From: Deltaproteobacteria bacterium
GTDB taxonomy: Bacteria > Myxococcota_A > UBA796 > UBA2385
Assembly: GCA_018401435.1 (NCBI GenBank)
Contig: JAGYJW010000015.1
Location: forward strand, 62,001-126,000
Direction of reading: 5' to 3'
DNA length: 64,000 bases
Each line of letters begins with the position of its first letter. Positions within the stretch are counted from its first letter, which is position 1. Below are positions 18,277-27,434 of this stretch, one piece after another. The position numbers and the translations under genes are program-made. Under the pieces are notes generated by a model. It saw only the letters and a list, made by a program, of their open reading frames with translations. It did not search any database and was not told where the DNA came from.

Positions 18277-19803
18277 ATGCACGCCACCTCCGACTGGCTC
18301 CGCACCTGGACCCGCTTTCAGCCCGACGCCGAGGCCGTCGTGGACGTGGGCACCGGTCGGCGCTGGACCTATGCCGCCTTGCTGGCCGAGAGCCTGGCCT
18401 GGGCCGCCCAGCTCCAGCAGCAGGGGGTGCGGCGCGGAGACCGCGTGGCCGTGCTCGCGCAGAATCGGGGAGAGACCCTCGCGCTGCTCTTTGCCTGCGC
18501 AGAGCTGGGCGCGGTCTTCTTCCCCATGAATTGGCGCCTGGCCCCGGCCGAGCTGCGCTGGCAGCTCGAAGACTGCGCCGCGCGGGTGCTGCTTGTGGAG
18601 GACCGCCTCTCGAAGCTGGCCCTGGGCGACTGTCCCCGCCTGGGCATCGACGCGGGCCCCCAGGCCCGGCCCGCCGACCTGGACTGCAGCGACACCGGCA
18701 GCCTGCTCGACGAGGCGTGGCAGCTCATGTACACCTCGGGCTCGACCGGGCGGCCCAAAGGCGCCTTGCTCAGCCACCGACAGGTGCACTGGAATGCCAT
18801 CAACACCATCCTGGCCTGCGATCTCGACCGCACCAGCAGCACCCTGACCTTTGCCCCGCTCTTTCACACAGGCGGACTGAACTGCCTCAGCACCCCCTTG
18901 CTGCACCGCGGCGGGCGGGTGGTGCTGACCCCGGGTCTGGACGCCGCCCAGGCCCTCGCCCTCATCGAAAGCGAAGGCATCAGTCACCTGATGGGGGTGC
19001 CCACCATCTACCAGCTGCTGGCGGACCATCCTGATTTTGCACAGACGGATCTATCTTGTGTTCGGGATGCCCTCTGCGGCGGCGCCCCCCTCTCTGTGCA
19101 GCTGCTGGAACGCTACAAGGCCCGCGGCATCCCGCTGCGGCAGGGCTTCGGCCTGACCGAGGTGGGGCCCAACTGCTTCAGCATGCCCGCCGCCCTGTCC
19201 CGGGCGCGGATGATGGACCAACCCGACAACCCGACCGCGGGGCCCGCCGGCAGCTGCGTGGGCCTGCCCATCCACCACATCGAAGCCCGCATCACCCGTC
19301 CCGATGGCAGCCGGGCCGCCCCCGGCGAAGCGGGCGAGCTGTGGCTGCGGGGCCCGGTGGTCTGCTCTGGCTACTGGAACCGGCCCGACGCCACCGCTGC
19401 CAGCATCGTGGACGGCTGGTTTCGCACCGGCGATGTGCTCAGCCAGGATGCGGACGGCTTCTACTATGTGCGCGGGCGGCTCAAAGAGATGTTCATCTCG
19501 GGCGGCGAGAATGTCTACCCGGCCGAGGTCGAGTCGGCCCTGCAACAGTGCCCCGGGGTGGCCCTGGCCGCCGTCCTGGGGGTGCCCGACGCGCGTTGGG
19601 GCGAGGTCGGCTATGCATTCATCGAGCCACAGCCCGGCCACAGCCTGGACGCCGACCGCCTGCTGCTCAGCCTGGGCGGCCACCTCGCCCGCTTCAAGCT
19701 GCCCAAGCACTTCGCCTTCTCCGAGGCCTTGCCCCGCACGGCCTCGGGCAAGCTCGACAAGGGCGCGCTGCGGGCGCAGCTGCTGGCCCATCCCCCCACC
19801 TGA
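18277..19803 (+). CDS. Acyl-CoA synthetase, AMP-binding (ANL) family
   Basis: Activates a carboxylic acid to its CoA thioester through an acyl-adenylate; 508 residues. The adenylation core motif is YTSGSTGRPKGALLSH; others are GFGLTEVGPN, the WFRTGDVLSQDADGFYYVRG hinge and the C-terminal catalytic Lys segment LPRTASGKLDKG. It resembles medium/long-chain fatty-acid-CoA ligases (FadD/MenE-like). Placed 43 bases after the second synthase, it may feed hydroxy- or fatty acids into PHA monomer supply. Start at the ATG at 18277; earlier in-frame codons overlap the synthase gene. Confidence 0.88.
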   Translation: MHATSDWLRTWTRFQPDAEAVVDVGTGRRWTYAALLAESLAWAAQLQQQGVRRGDRVAVLAQNRGETLALLFACAELGAVFFPMNWRLAPAELRWQLEDCAARVLLVEDRLSKLALGDCPRLGIDAGPQARPADLDCSDTGSLLDEAWQLMYTSGSTGRPKGALLSHRQVHWNAINTILACDLDRTSSTLTFAPLFHTGGLNCLSTPLLHRGGRVVLTPGLDAAQALALIESEGISHLMGVPTIYQLLADHPDFAQTDLSCVRDALCGGAPLSVQLLERYKARGIPLRQGFGLTEVGPNCFSMPAALSRARMMDQPDNPTAGPAGSCVGLPIHHIEARITRPDGSRAAPGEAGELWLRGPVVCSGYWNRPDATAASIVDGWFRTGDVLSQDADGFYYVRGRLKEMFISGGENVYPAEVESALQQCPGVALAAVLGVPDARWGEVGYAFIEPQPGHSLDADRLLLSLGGHLARFKLPKHFAFSEALPRTASGKLDKGALRAQLLAHPPT

Positions 19804-19834
19804 CCCGTCCCGGCCCAGCCGGAGAGGAGCTTCG

Positions 19835-20419
19835 ATGCGAATCTTCCTGATCTGCACCCTGCTGGCCGGAACGGCCTGCGCCCCCGACGACGACAAGTCC
19901 GACGACACCGGCAGCGCCGATGGCGCCGATGGCAGCGATGGCGGCGATGGCGCTGACGGCGCCGATGGTAGCGACGGCACCGATGGCAGCGACGGCACCG
20001 ACGGCGGGGCCGACATCGACCTCGTCGGCGCCTGGCGGAGCGAAGGCACCGACCTGGCGCCCTTCTTCCGCAGCTCCTTCTTCGACTACAAGAGCATCGA
20101 CGTGGATTTTGCCACCGATGGCACCTATAGCGGTCGCGTCGAGACCAACGCGGGGCAGGTCCAAGATGTCTCGGGCACCTACACCGTGGGCGAGAGCACC
20201 ACTCCGGCCACCATCAACATCCAGCAGCTCTCCCCCCAGGAGATCCGCAGCGAGGGCATCTGGCAGGTGGATGGCGCCACCCTGTCCTATGAGATCGTGA
20301 CGGTGGACCCCGACCAGGGCTGCACCCCCGCCACCCCCGAGGGCGGCTTCGGCTCGACCACCTGCTCCAGCGTCCCGCTGGAGGCCGGCGACCTCACCCA
20401 ATTCTACCAGCGTCAATAA
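19835..20419 (+). CDS. Lipoprotein with Asp/Gly repeat linker
   Basis: 194 residues. A short signal sequence (MRIFLICTLLAGTAC) ends in a probable lipidation Cys at residue 15, though the -3 residue is Gly rather than the usual Leu/Val/Ala. Residues 20-58 form a linker of SDG/ADG/TDG triplets, followed by a compact domain of about 135 residues (ADIDLVGAWRSEGTDLAPFF, YSGRVETNAG) with lipocalin-like strand pattern. GGAGAGGAG lies just before the ATG. The stop is 3 bases before the next gene, an outer-membrane barrel, suggesting joint function at the cell surface. No known family recognised. Confidence 0.65.
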   Translation: MRIFLICTLLAGTACAPDDDKSDDTGSADGADGSDGGDGADGADGSDGTDGSDGTDGGADIDLVGAWRSEGTDLAPFFRSSFFDYKSIDVDFATDGTYSGRVETNAGQVQDVSGTYTVGESTTPATINIQQLSPQEIRSEGIWQVDGATLSYEIVTVDPDQGCTPATPEGGFGSTTCSSVPLEAGDLTQFYQRQ

Positions 20420-20422
20420 GCC

Positions 20423-22042
20423 ATGGCTGTCCTGCCCCTGATCTTCGCTCCCCTGCTCGCGGTGGGCATCGTTGCGGCACAAACGCCCCTCGAGACCCGG
20501 GTCGCGGACGCGGACGCGGCGCGCCGGCGGCAGGAGGGCGATGTGGATCCGGTCCAACCCAAGGGCGAGGACCCCGGATCTGGCCTTCGCTTCGTGGGCC
20601 TGCTGCAGGCCCGGGCCGTGGCGACCAATGTGGTGACCACCAACCCCTTCTTGGATGGGCAGGTGGTGGGTGTTCTGGGTGGCACCAACGGCACCACCGT
20701 CCTGTCTGACAAGGGGCTGGACCTTGACGGGGACGGCGAGGTGGACGACAAGCTGGTGGGGTCCCGCTATGTCGAACAGCGGGCGCTGGGCTTCCTGTCT
20801 TGGGCTCCCGGCGTCTTTGACGGGCGGGTGGGACTCAACGCCGCCTTCGAGATCGACTTTCTATGGGGCGACCGCTCCTATGGCACCGGCGGCAACACCG
20901 GCGGCGGCATCGGCGCCGACCAGGTGAATCTGCAGACACGTCGTCTCAACGCGAGCTTTCGGCCGCGCCTGGGTGCTGGCCACGACGTCGAGCTGGTCGC
21001 CGGCCTGCAGTTCCTGGGCGACGGGGTGGCCAACCCGGGCCGCGCCAGCCTCGACGACCTCACCCGCATGGGCGGCGGCCTGCGCATCTGGGGCACCGAG
21101 GCCGCGGGTCTGGCGGCCTATGGCCGCATCCACGACAGCGCAGGTGACAAGCTGCGCTACCGGGCCGGCGCCTTCACCCTCTATGAGAACGGCGTGGGGC
21201 TCAAGGACGACGCCCAGCTCTATGTGGCCGATGTCGATGTGCAGGCGGACTGGCGCAGCCACGCCGGCTTGCACGGCTGGCTGCTCCGGGACTACTCCGG
21301 CGGCAGCGGCGGCGTCTTGGGGCTCGGGCCCACCAGCCAGCTGAGCGGCCTGCAAGGCGCGCCGGTGCTGGACCTGCGCACGGACCCCGACGGCGATCCC
21401 CTCTCGGTGGACGCCGACCTGCTGTGGCTGGCTGTGGATGGCGGCTTCAACCACCGCCTGGACAAGGGCCCCCTGGGCGCCAGCGGGCTGGCCCTCTGGA
21501 ACCTGGGAAAGCTCTACGCGCTGGGCGCAGAAGACGTGCTGGTGCGCGGCTGGATGGTGGATGCCGAGCTGCGCCTGCGGGTGGCGCCCGGCGCGGGCAG
21601 CGTGCTGCGCGTCGAGGGCCTGGCCGCCAGCCGAGACGGCACCGGCCGGGACCAATATACCGGCGTGCTCACGGGCAACAGCTACGGCATCGTGGGCGCC
21701 ATCTGGGCCAGCCACGGCATGCTGCTGCTCTTCCAGGATCCCGCAGCGGTCAACCGCAGCGCCCCGGTGGTCTTTGACGTGAGCAATGGCGGCATGGGCC
21801 TGCTGGCCGTCACCGGATCGGCGGGCATCGACGTCGTGCCCAACCGCCTGACGGTACAAGCCAACGCCGGCCACGCCCGGGATGGCGAGGCCCAGACCCT
21901 GGGCACCGAGCTGGGCGGGCGCTTGACCTGGCAGCCGGTCTTCGGCACCCACATCGGCCTCGCCGCGGCCCAGGTCTGGGGCTCGCGTTTCGACGCCAAC
22001 CCCCGCACCCTGATGCTCTCTGCCGAGTCCCTGCTCTTCTGA
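20423..22042 (+). CDS. Predicted outer-membrane beta-barrel protein
   Basis: 539 residues. An N-terminal signal peptide (MAVLPLIFAPLLAVGIVAAQ) is followed by a short charged stretch and then long alternation of hydrophobic/polar residues with Gly-rich turns through the C-terminus. Repeated strand-turn-strand patterns and the final LMLSAESLLF, ending in Phe, are typical of outer-membrane barrels inserted by the BAM machinery. It may be a porin or ligand channel; no family can be named from sequence alone. It sits between a lipoprotein and two hydrolases with 3 and 18 base gaps, so it may take up products of those enzymes. Confidence 0.65.
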   Translation: MAVLPLIFAPLLAVGIVAAQTPLETRVADADAARRRQEGDVDPVQPKGEDPGSGLRFVGLLQARAVATNVVTTNPFLDGQVVGVLGGTNGTTVLSDKGLDLDGDGEVDDKLVGSRYVEQRALGFLSWAPGVFDGRVGLNAAFEIDFLWGDRSYGTGGNTGGGIGADQVNLQTRRLNASFRPRLGAGHDVELVAGLQFLGDGVANPGRASLDDLTRMGGGLRIWGTEAAGLAAYGRIHDSAGDKLRYRAGAFTLYENGVGLKDDAQLYVADVDVQADWRSHAGLHGWLLRDYSGGSGGVLGLGPTSQLSGLQGAPVLDLRTDPDGDPLSVDADLLWLAVDGGFNHRLDKGPLGASGLALWNLGKLYALGAEDVLVRGWMVDAELRLRVAPGAGSVLRVEGLAASRDGTGRDQYTGVLTGNSYGIVGAIWASHGMLLLFQDPAAVNRSAPVVFDVSNGGMGLLAVTGSAGIDVVPNRLTVQANAGHARDGEAQTLGTELGGRLTWQPVFGTHIGLAAAQVWGSRFDANPRTLMLSAESLLF

Positions 22043-22060
22043 ATCGACGAGGCCCCGCCC

Positions 22061-23057
22061 ATGCCCATGCACCCCACCAACCTCGCCTGGATGCTCGCCG
22101 TGATGGGCTGCGTGCCGCGCTACAGCAGCCTGCCGGCCCTGCAGCCCGATGGCTTGTGGGCGCCGTTGCCCCTGCAGCATGTGGACGTGGCCGGCGTCGA
22201 CATCGCCTATGTGGACTCCGACTCGACGGCAGGAGACGACAAGACGCCCCTGGTCTTCATTCACGGCCTCAGCTCCTACCTTGGCTTCTGGGAATACCAG
22301 CTCCCCGAGCTGTCCCGGGATCGCCGCGTCCTGGCCCTGGACCTGCCGGGCTTTGGCGCCTCGGGGCGTCCGGACGCCCCCTACACCCCCCCCTGGTACG
22401 GGGACGTGGTGGTGGATTGGATGGACGCGATCGGGCTGGATCGCGCGGTGCTGGTGGGCCACAGCATGGGCGGGCAGATCGCGCTGACCGTTGCCTTGGA
22501 GCATCCCGAGCGGGTGGAGGCCCTGGTGCTGGCCGCACCCGCGGGCTTTGAGACCTTCAAGCCCGGGGCCGCCCGCTGGATGAAGGACTGGTGGACCGAG
22601 GGCCGGGCGACCGAAGCCAGCGAGGCCGAGCTGCGGGCCACCTTCGAGACCCTGGTCTTCAACCGCAAAGACGCCGGCACCGAGCGCCTGCTCGAAGAGC
22701 GGGTGCGCATGTCGGGCACCCCCGCCTTCCGGGGTACCAGCGTCGCGGTCAGCCGCGCGGTGGCCGGCATGCTCGACTTCCCCGTCGCGGACCGCCTCTC
22801 CGAGATTGGCGTTCCGACGCTCATTGTCTACGGCACCGACGACCGCATGATCCCCAACCCGGTCTTCACCGGCGGCCGCACCCGCGGCATCGCAGAAGGC
22901 CGGCGCCCGCGCCATCCCCGGGGCCGACCTCGTCTTGCTGGCCGGCGCCGGGCACACCGTCATGCATGATGATCCGCGCGGATTCAACGAGGCTGTGCAA
23001 CGCTTCCTCACCACCTCGCCCTCCCGCTCCGGCGCAAGCCGACAGGACCGCCCCTGA
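22061..23057 (+). CDS. Alpha/beta hydrolase, probable lipoprotein, one frameshift
   Basis: Serine hydrolase of about 331 residues. The nucleophile elbow is LVGHSMGGQ, the oxyanion-side motif LVFIHGLSSY, and the acid lies in YGTDDRMIP. At about base 22900 the frame breaks. In the next frame the protein continues GADLVLLAGAGHTVMHDDPR, supplying the catalytic His, and ends with TGA at 23055-23057, overlapping the next ATG. One indel therefore restores a complete enzyme. The N-terminus (NLAWMLAVMGCVPR) has a lipobox-like VMGC, so it is probably lipid-anchored. An esterase or epoxide-hydrolase-like role is possible; the operon suggests lipid breakdown. Confidence 0.78.
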
Positions 23058-24969
23058 TGTCCATCTTCGCCCCCTCTCGCCCCGTCCTGCTCGCCGCGCT
23101 CCTCCCCGCCGCCCTGCTTCTCGCTGCCCTGGTGGGCCCCGGCGTCGCCTGGGCCACGCCCGGCTTTGACCCCAGCAGCCCGCTGTCGACGTGCACGGGC
23201 GACCAGACGGCCACCCACGACGCCAGCATCCCCCTGTGGAGCGCCATCGAGCACCACCGCGACACGGGCAGCCTCTTTCAGCAGGAGGACTTCAACAGCA
23301 GCACGGCTTGGGCAGACAATGTCGCTTGGGCGCCTTGGATTGGGCGCTGCTTTGGCAGCCGCACGCCCCCATCGGGCGACTTCCTGCTGCACCTGGGCCC
23401 CCGCGAGGCCGGCGGCATCGGCACCCCCATCCTCTTTGTGCCCGGGGCTGGAGACAACGGCAGCCGGGGCTTCATCGCCATGGCCACCCGCTTCGACCGC
23501 GCCGGTCGGCCGGTCTACGCCATCACCTTTGCGCACCCCCATGGCGACATCCTGCAGCAGGCCGAGATCGTGGCCGATGCCATCGCCCGCATCAAGGAGC
23601 GCACCGGCGCCGAGCAGGTGGATGTGGTGGCCCACTCCAAGGGCAGCATCGCCGCCGCCGTCTATGCATCCAATGCCACAGCAGCCACCTGGACCCGCAG
23701 CGACTATGCGACGGGCGCCACCCGCTACCGCCACGATATCCGGCGCCTGGTACTGATCGCCGCGCCGCTGGGTGGGGTGGACACCTCCTACCGCTGGCCC
23801 TCCTCCAACTTCCTGGGTCTGGATGCCGACACGGCCATGGCGCCGGTGTCCTGGGACACCTGGTACCCCTATGGCTCCGCCACCTGGTGGACCAGCACCG
23901 ACCTCTCCGCCCAGGACTTCTTGCCCGGGGGCACCGACCTCTTTCCTGGCCAGCGGCAGCTGCTCGCCCGCTGGGACGACCGATTCACCTTGCCCGGTGA
24001 CAACCCCACCCTGGGCGCCTATGCCTTGCAACAGGACTGGTACACAACCTATGAGGGCGGAACCGGCTTCTACACCCACAGCCATGGCATCGACATGGCC
24101 ATCGAGGCCGGCGACGGGCTGCTGGACAGCCTGGCGGCCAATGGCGTGGACCCCGACATCGGCATCTTCGTCCTGGCCGGCAACAACCCCTTGATGCACA
24201 ATGGGGCCGAATACCTGGTGATGGAGGGGCTCAGCCTGCCCGCCACCCTCACCTGGGCCCAGTCCTTTGTGGACGCCTGGGTGGATCTTGCAGACACGGG
24301 GGCGGACACCTGGGCCCGCCTGATCGCAGAGCTGGTGGGCGATGGCCTGATGACCGAAGGCCTCACCCAGGCCGAGGTGCAAGGCATCGTTCAAGGCAAG
24401 GTCATCCTGGGTGAGGTATCGGGGCCCAGCGATGGCGTGCTCTTCGTGGACAGCGCTACCGATACCGCTGTGTTGACCACCCGGGGCGCCGTCATCGAAG
24501 ACCTCCGGGTGGTCAACCTCAGCCACCTCGACCTGCTCTATGCCAGCCCCATCACGGGCCAGCTGCTCAAGGATGCGGCCCTGGCCGACCCCACCGAGAG
24601 CGGCTGGCAGGGCCCCCTGGGCGATCGCTATATCGAGGCCGACACCCTGGGCTGGGTCGAAGACGCGCTGGAAGATGAGCGCGGGGGCGGCTCGGGCGGC
24701 AGCGACGGCAGCGACGGCAGCGACGGCAGCGACGGCTCGGATGGCGGCGACAGGGGCGCGGGGCGGACGGCGGCTCGGGCGACGACGGCCTGTCGGATGG
24801 CGACGGCGAGGACGGAGGCTCTGGCGGCAGCGGGCTCAACGAAGACGGCCGCGGGCGCGATGGTGGCGGCTGCTCGGTCCTGCCCCCGCCCCTCAACGGC
24901 AACAGGGGCCCGGTGCTGCTCGGCTTGCTCGGCTTCAGCCTGCTCGGCCTGCGGCGACGGCGCAGCTGA
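23057..24969 (+). CDS. Secreted lipase-like alpha/beta hydrolase with MYXO-CTERM-like anchor, one frameshift
   Basis: About 637 residues. A long signal peptide (RPVLLAALLPAALLLAALVG) precedes a hydrolase domain with ILFVPGAGDNGS and the nucleophile motif VVAHSKGSIAAAV (AHSxG as in Bacillus LipA-type lipases); catalytic His probably in a later THSHGIDM segment. After residue about 540 comes an Asp/Gly/Ser linker encoded by 9-base tandem repeats. Near base 24760 the frame breaks; the neighbouring frame continues the linker (DGLSDGDGEDGG) and ends with GGGCSVLPPP, a hydrophobic stretch and LRRRRS, the layout of MYXO-CTERM sorting tails. The protein is therefore probably exported and held at the surface. 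Its start overlaps the previous stop. Confidence 0.75.
24701..24736 (+). repeat. Four tandem 9-base units AGCGACGGC
   Basis: Exact codon repeats encoding Ser-Asp-Gly in the linker of the surface lipase. Such repeats are slippage-prone, and the frameshift at about 24760 lies just downstream. Confidence 0.8.
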
Positions 24970-25070
24970 GGGCGGGCCCTCCGGGGCCCCCTGGTGCCGA
25001 CTCGGCGGGCACCCCAAGGCACGCCGCCGGGGCATCCACGGGCCACAATGGCGCCGACTCGGGCTGGCCT

Positions 25071-27335
25071 TCAGTAGGCTTCGACCCGCCCATACCAGTA
25101 GCGGGTGTAGTAGTAGCCCCCATAGAGGTCGTTGTAGCTGCCTCCGCCAAAGCTCAGGTATTGACCATCAAAGTCCGCATAGAAGGTCGGGTACCAGGTG
25201 CCGCTGTCATAGTAGTAGAGCACCGGCGCGCTGTAGTTGGTGGGGTTGGGGGCATAGCCCACCGTCCAGGCCAGGTTCCCTGTGCTGCAGGTCCCGTCAT
25301 TGGTGGACAGGCTGGCCGAGTAGGTGAAGGCCAGATCGAAGCCGAAGGCGCAGTCGTCGCAGACGGTGGAGGTGCCGGTGCCCGTGACCGCATAGTAGAG
25401 ATCGCAGGAGAAGGTGTTGGGGGTGAGCGCCTCTCCATAGAGGAAGAGCATGCTGCCCGCCGCATTGTCGAAGATATAGGGGCCGCACCCCGTCTCGTCA
25501 CAAATAAACCAGGAATCCGACGCGTAGTCGTCGAAGCTCTGGCTGCTGGTGCCCACGGTGGTCACGTCGTCGCTGCTGTTGTCGTCCCCCGTCGCGCTGC
25601 TGCCCCAGTCCCCATCGGTCACCGACAGCTCGCCACCATCCAGGATCAGCGCCGCGCCCCCATAGGTGCTGTTGGTGGAGGCGTTGCCGGTGACCTCGAC
25701 CGCATCCAGGCGCAGGACGGGCTCATAGAGGGCGCCATCCAGCATCAGCGCGGCCCCATAGGTCGCGTCGTTGTCGGTGATGCTGCCCCCGGTCCAATCC
25801 AGGGTGGAGTCCGCCGCATCCCCAGACAGGTAGAGCCCGCCACCCGTCGAGGAGGCCGTGTTGGCGGCCACGTCCACATCCGTGAAGGTCGCGCTGCCAT
25901 TGCCCACGTCCAGGCCAGCCCCATAGGTGGCCGTGTTGAGGGTGACCAGCACATCATCCAGGGTCAGGGCGCAGCCGTCCACCGCGAGGCCGCCGCCATC
26001 GGTGGCGCTGTTGCCGGTAAAGACGCTGTCGCGAACCGTCAGGCTTGCGTTGGATTGGCAGTTCAGCCCACCGCCGGTGCCGGTAAAGGAGAAGGCCGTG
26101 CCGTCTCCCGCGCCGTGGGTGACCTCGAAGCCCTCGATCTCGACGGTGATGCCATCGGTGTCAATGTGCAGCACCGAGCCCGCCGACCCGCCATCCAGCG
26201 TGGTGTAGGAGGAGCCGGTCGCGCTCTCCAGGCGGATATTCGCCGCCACGGCGATATTGGCGTAGTAGGTGCCATCGCAGAAGGTGTAGGTGCCGGCCGT
26301 GGTCAGGGTGGCGGCGGCGGGGCTGCTGCTGCTGCCGCTGAAGGTCGCGGTGGCCGAGGACTGAGCGCCCGAGGCCGAGGTGAAGGTCACCGTGCCATTC
26401 TCCGAGGTGGCGCCGTTGCAGTCGTCGTCCACCCCATTGCAGATCTCGGTGGCGCCGGGGTTCACGTCGGCGTCGGCGTCGTTGCAGTCTGTATTGGATG
26501 CGACATGGCCGCTGGGGGCGGCGCAGGCGCCCATCGACGAGGATGCGCTGCCATAGCCGTCGCTGTCGGCGTCGGCATACCAGGTGGTCAGCACGCCTTC
26601 GTCCACCGACCCGTCGCAGTCATTGTCCACAGAATCGCAGACCTCGACCCCACCCGGGAAAGCCGAAGGCTGGCTGTCATCGCAGTCGCCATCGCTGATC
26701 ACATAGCCAGAGGGCTGGGTACAGGCCTGCACGGCGCTGGCCGTGGAACCATAGCCATCGTTGTCGCTGTCCACATAGAAGGTGGCCAGCACGCCCTCAT
26801 CCACGCTGCCGTCGCAGTCGTTGTCCACCCCGTCGCAGACCTCGGCCAGGCCCGGGTGGATGCTGCTGTCAGTGTCCACGCAGTCGCCCCCCAAGGTGGC
26901 ATAGCCATCGGGCTGGCTGCAGGCGCTCAGGGTGCTGTCGTCCACCCCATAGCCGTCGCCGTCGCCGTCGCGGTAGAAGGTGTCGGTCAGGCCCTCGTCC
27001 ACCTCGCCATCGCAGTTGTCGTCGATGTCATTGCAGGTCTCGATGGCGCCCGGGTAGCGGTCGGGGTCCCCGTCATCGCAGTCCTCGTCGGCGGGCCAGC
27101 CGTCGTCGTCGGCGTCCACGGCGCCGCCGTCGCTGCCGTCCGTACCATCGGTGCCGTCGGCCCCGTCGCTGCCGTCGGTCCCGTCCGCGCCATCGCTGCC
27201 GTCGAGCCCGTCGGCCCCATCCACGCCGTCGCTGCCATCCACGCCTTCGGGGTCCTCGCCCTCCACTCCGTACTTGGTGCTGCAGGCCACACCGAGGCCG
27301 AGGATCAGGGAGAGGGCGCTGAGACGGGAAAGCAT
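25071..27335 (-). CDS. MopE-like lipoprotein: metal-binding repeats plus beta-helix
   Basis: 754 residues. The signal peptide ends in a lipobox (LILGLGVACS). A linker of DGSDG/DGADG repeats runs to about residue 65. Four Cys/Asp-rich repeats follow (to about residue 280), each ending in a form of EVCDGVDNDCDGSVDEG; this putative metal-binding motif is known from MopE and many myxobacterial surface proteins. Residues 290-560 form Gly/Asn/Thr-rich short repeats (GNSATDGGGLAVDG) of a right-handed beta-helix. The last 60 residues are strikingly rich in Tyr and Gly. GGAGG precedes the ATG at 27335. It is divergent from rlmI and convergent with the lipase. Confidence 0.8.
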   Translation of the reverse strand: MLSRLSALSLILGLGVACSTKYGVEGEDPEGVDGSDGVDGADGLDGSDGADGTDGSDGADGTDGTDGSDGGAVDADDDGWPADEDCDDGDPDRYPGAIETCNDIDDNCDGEVDEGLTDTFYRDGDGDGYGVDDSTLSACSQPDGYATLGGDCVDTDSSIHPGLAEVCDGVDNDCDGSVDEGVLATFYVDSDNDGYGSTASAVQACTQPSGYVISDGDCDDSQPSAFPGGVEVCDSVDNDCDGSVDEGVLTTWYADADSDGYGSASSSMGACAAPSGHVASNTDCNDADADVNPGATEICNGVDDDCNGATSENGTVTFTSASGAQSSATATFSGSSSSPAAATLTTAGTYTFCDGTYYANIAVAANIRLESATGSSYTTLDGGSAGSVLHIDTDGITVEIEGFEVTHGAGDGTAFSFTGTGGGLNCQSNASLTVRDSVFTGNSATDGGGLAVDGCALTLDDVLVTLNTATYGAGLDVGNGSATFTDVDVAANTASSTGGGLYLSGDAADSTLDWTGGSITDNDATYGAALMLDGALYEPVLRLDAVEVTGNASTNSTYGGAALILDGGELSVTDGDWGSSATGDDNSSDDVTTVGTSSQSFDDYASDSWFICDETGCGPYIFDNAAGSMLFLYGEALTPNTFSCDLYYAVTGTGTSTVCDDCAFGFDLAFTYSASLSTNDGTCSTGNLAWTVGYAPNPTNYSAPVLYYYDSGTWYPTFYADFDGQYLSFGGGSYNDLYGGYYYTRYWYGRVEAY

Positions 27336-27406
27336 GGGGCCTCCGGGAAAGAGGCGCACGGTAACCGCCGGATCCCGAGTTGTAAGCGACAAGCCGGTGA
27401 CCTCGA

Positions 27407-27412
27407 TAGAGC
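27407..27412 (+). promoter_or_regulatory. Candidate -10 element TAGAGC upstream of rlmI
   Basis: It lies 22 bases before the GTG at 27435, in the 99-base divergent gap. TTGTAA at 27380 is too far (21-base spacer) to be a good -35. It shares the TAGAG core with hexamers at 6264, 34592 and 52873. Confidence 0.25.
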
Positions 27413-27434
27413 ATCGGCCGCCCAGGAGGGGCCC

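Noticed and set aside
19900..20015. Short regular repeats that might suggest a CRISPR array
   Set aside because: They are in-frame Asp-Gly codon repeats inside a lipoprotein; no spacer-repeat alternation. The same holds for 24701-24736 and 27150-27240.
20861..24526. Open frame of about 1,220 codons on the minus strand
   Set aside because: It is antisense to the barrel, hydrolase and lipase genes, all of which have recognisable motifs and signal peptides. The minus translation is His/Gly/Gln-rich without any domain, the usual artefact of high-G+C DNA.
24540..27400. Long plus-strand open frame across the MopE-like gene
   Set aside because: The minus strand encodes a lipoprotein with Cys/Asp repeats; the plus frame is Ala/Gly/Val-rich antisense without domains. 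Only the part from 27435 (rlmI) is real.
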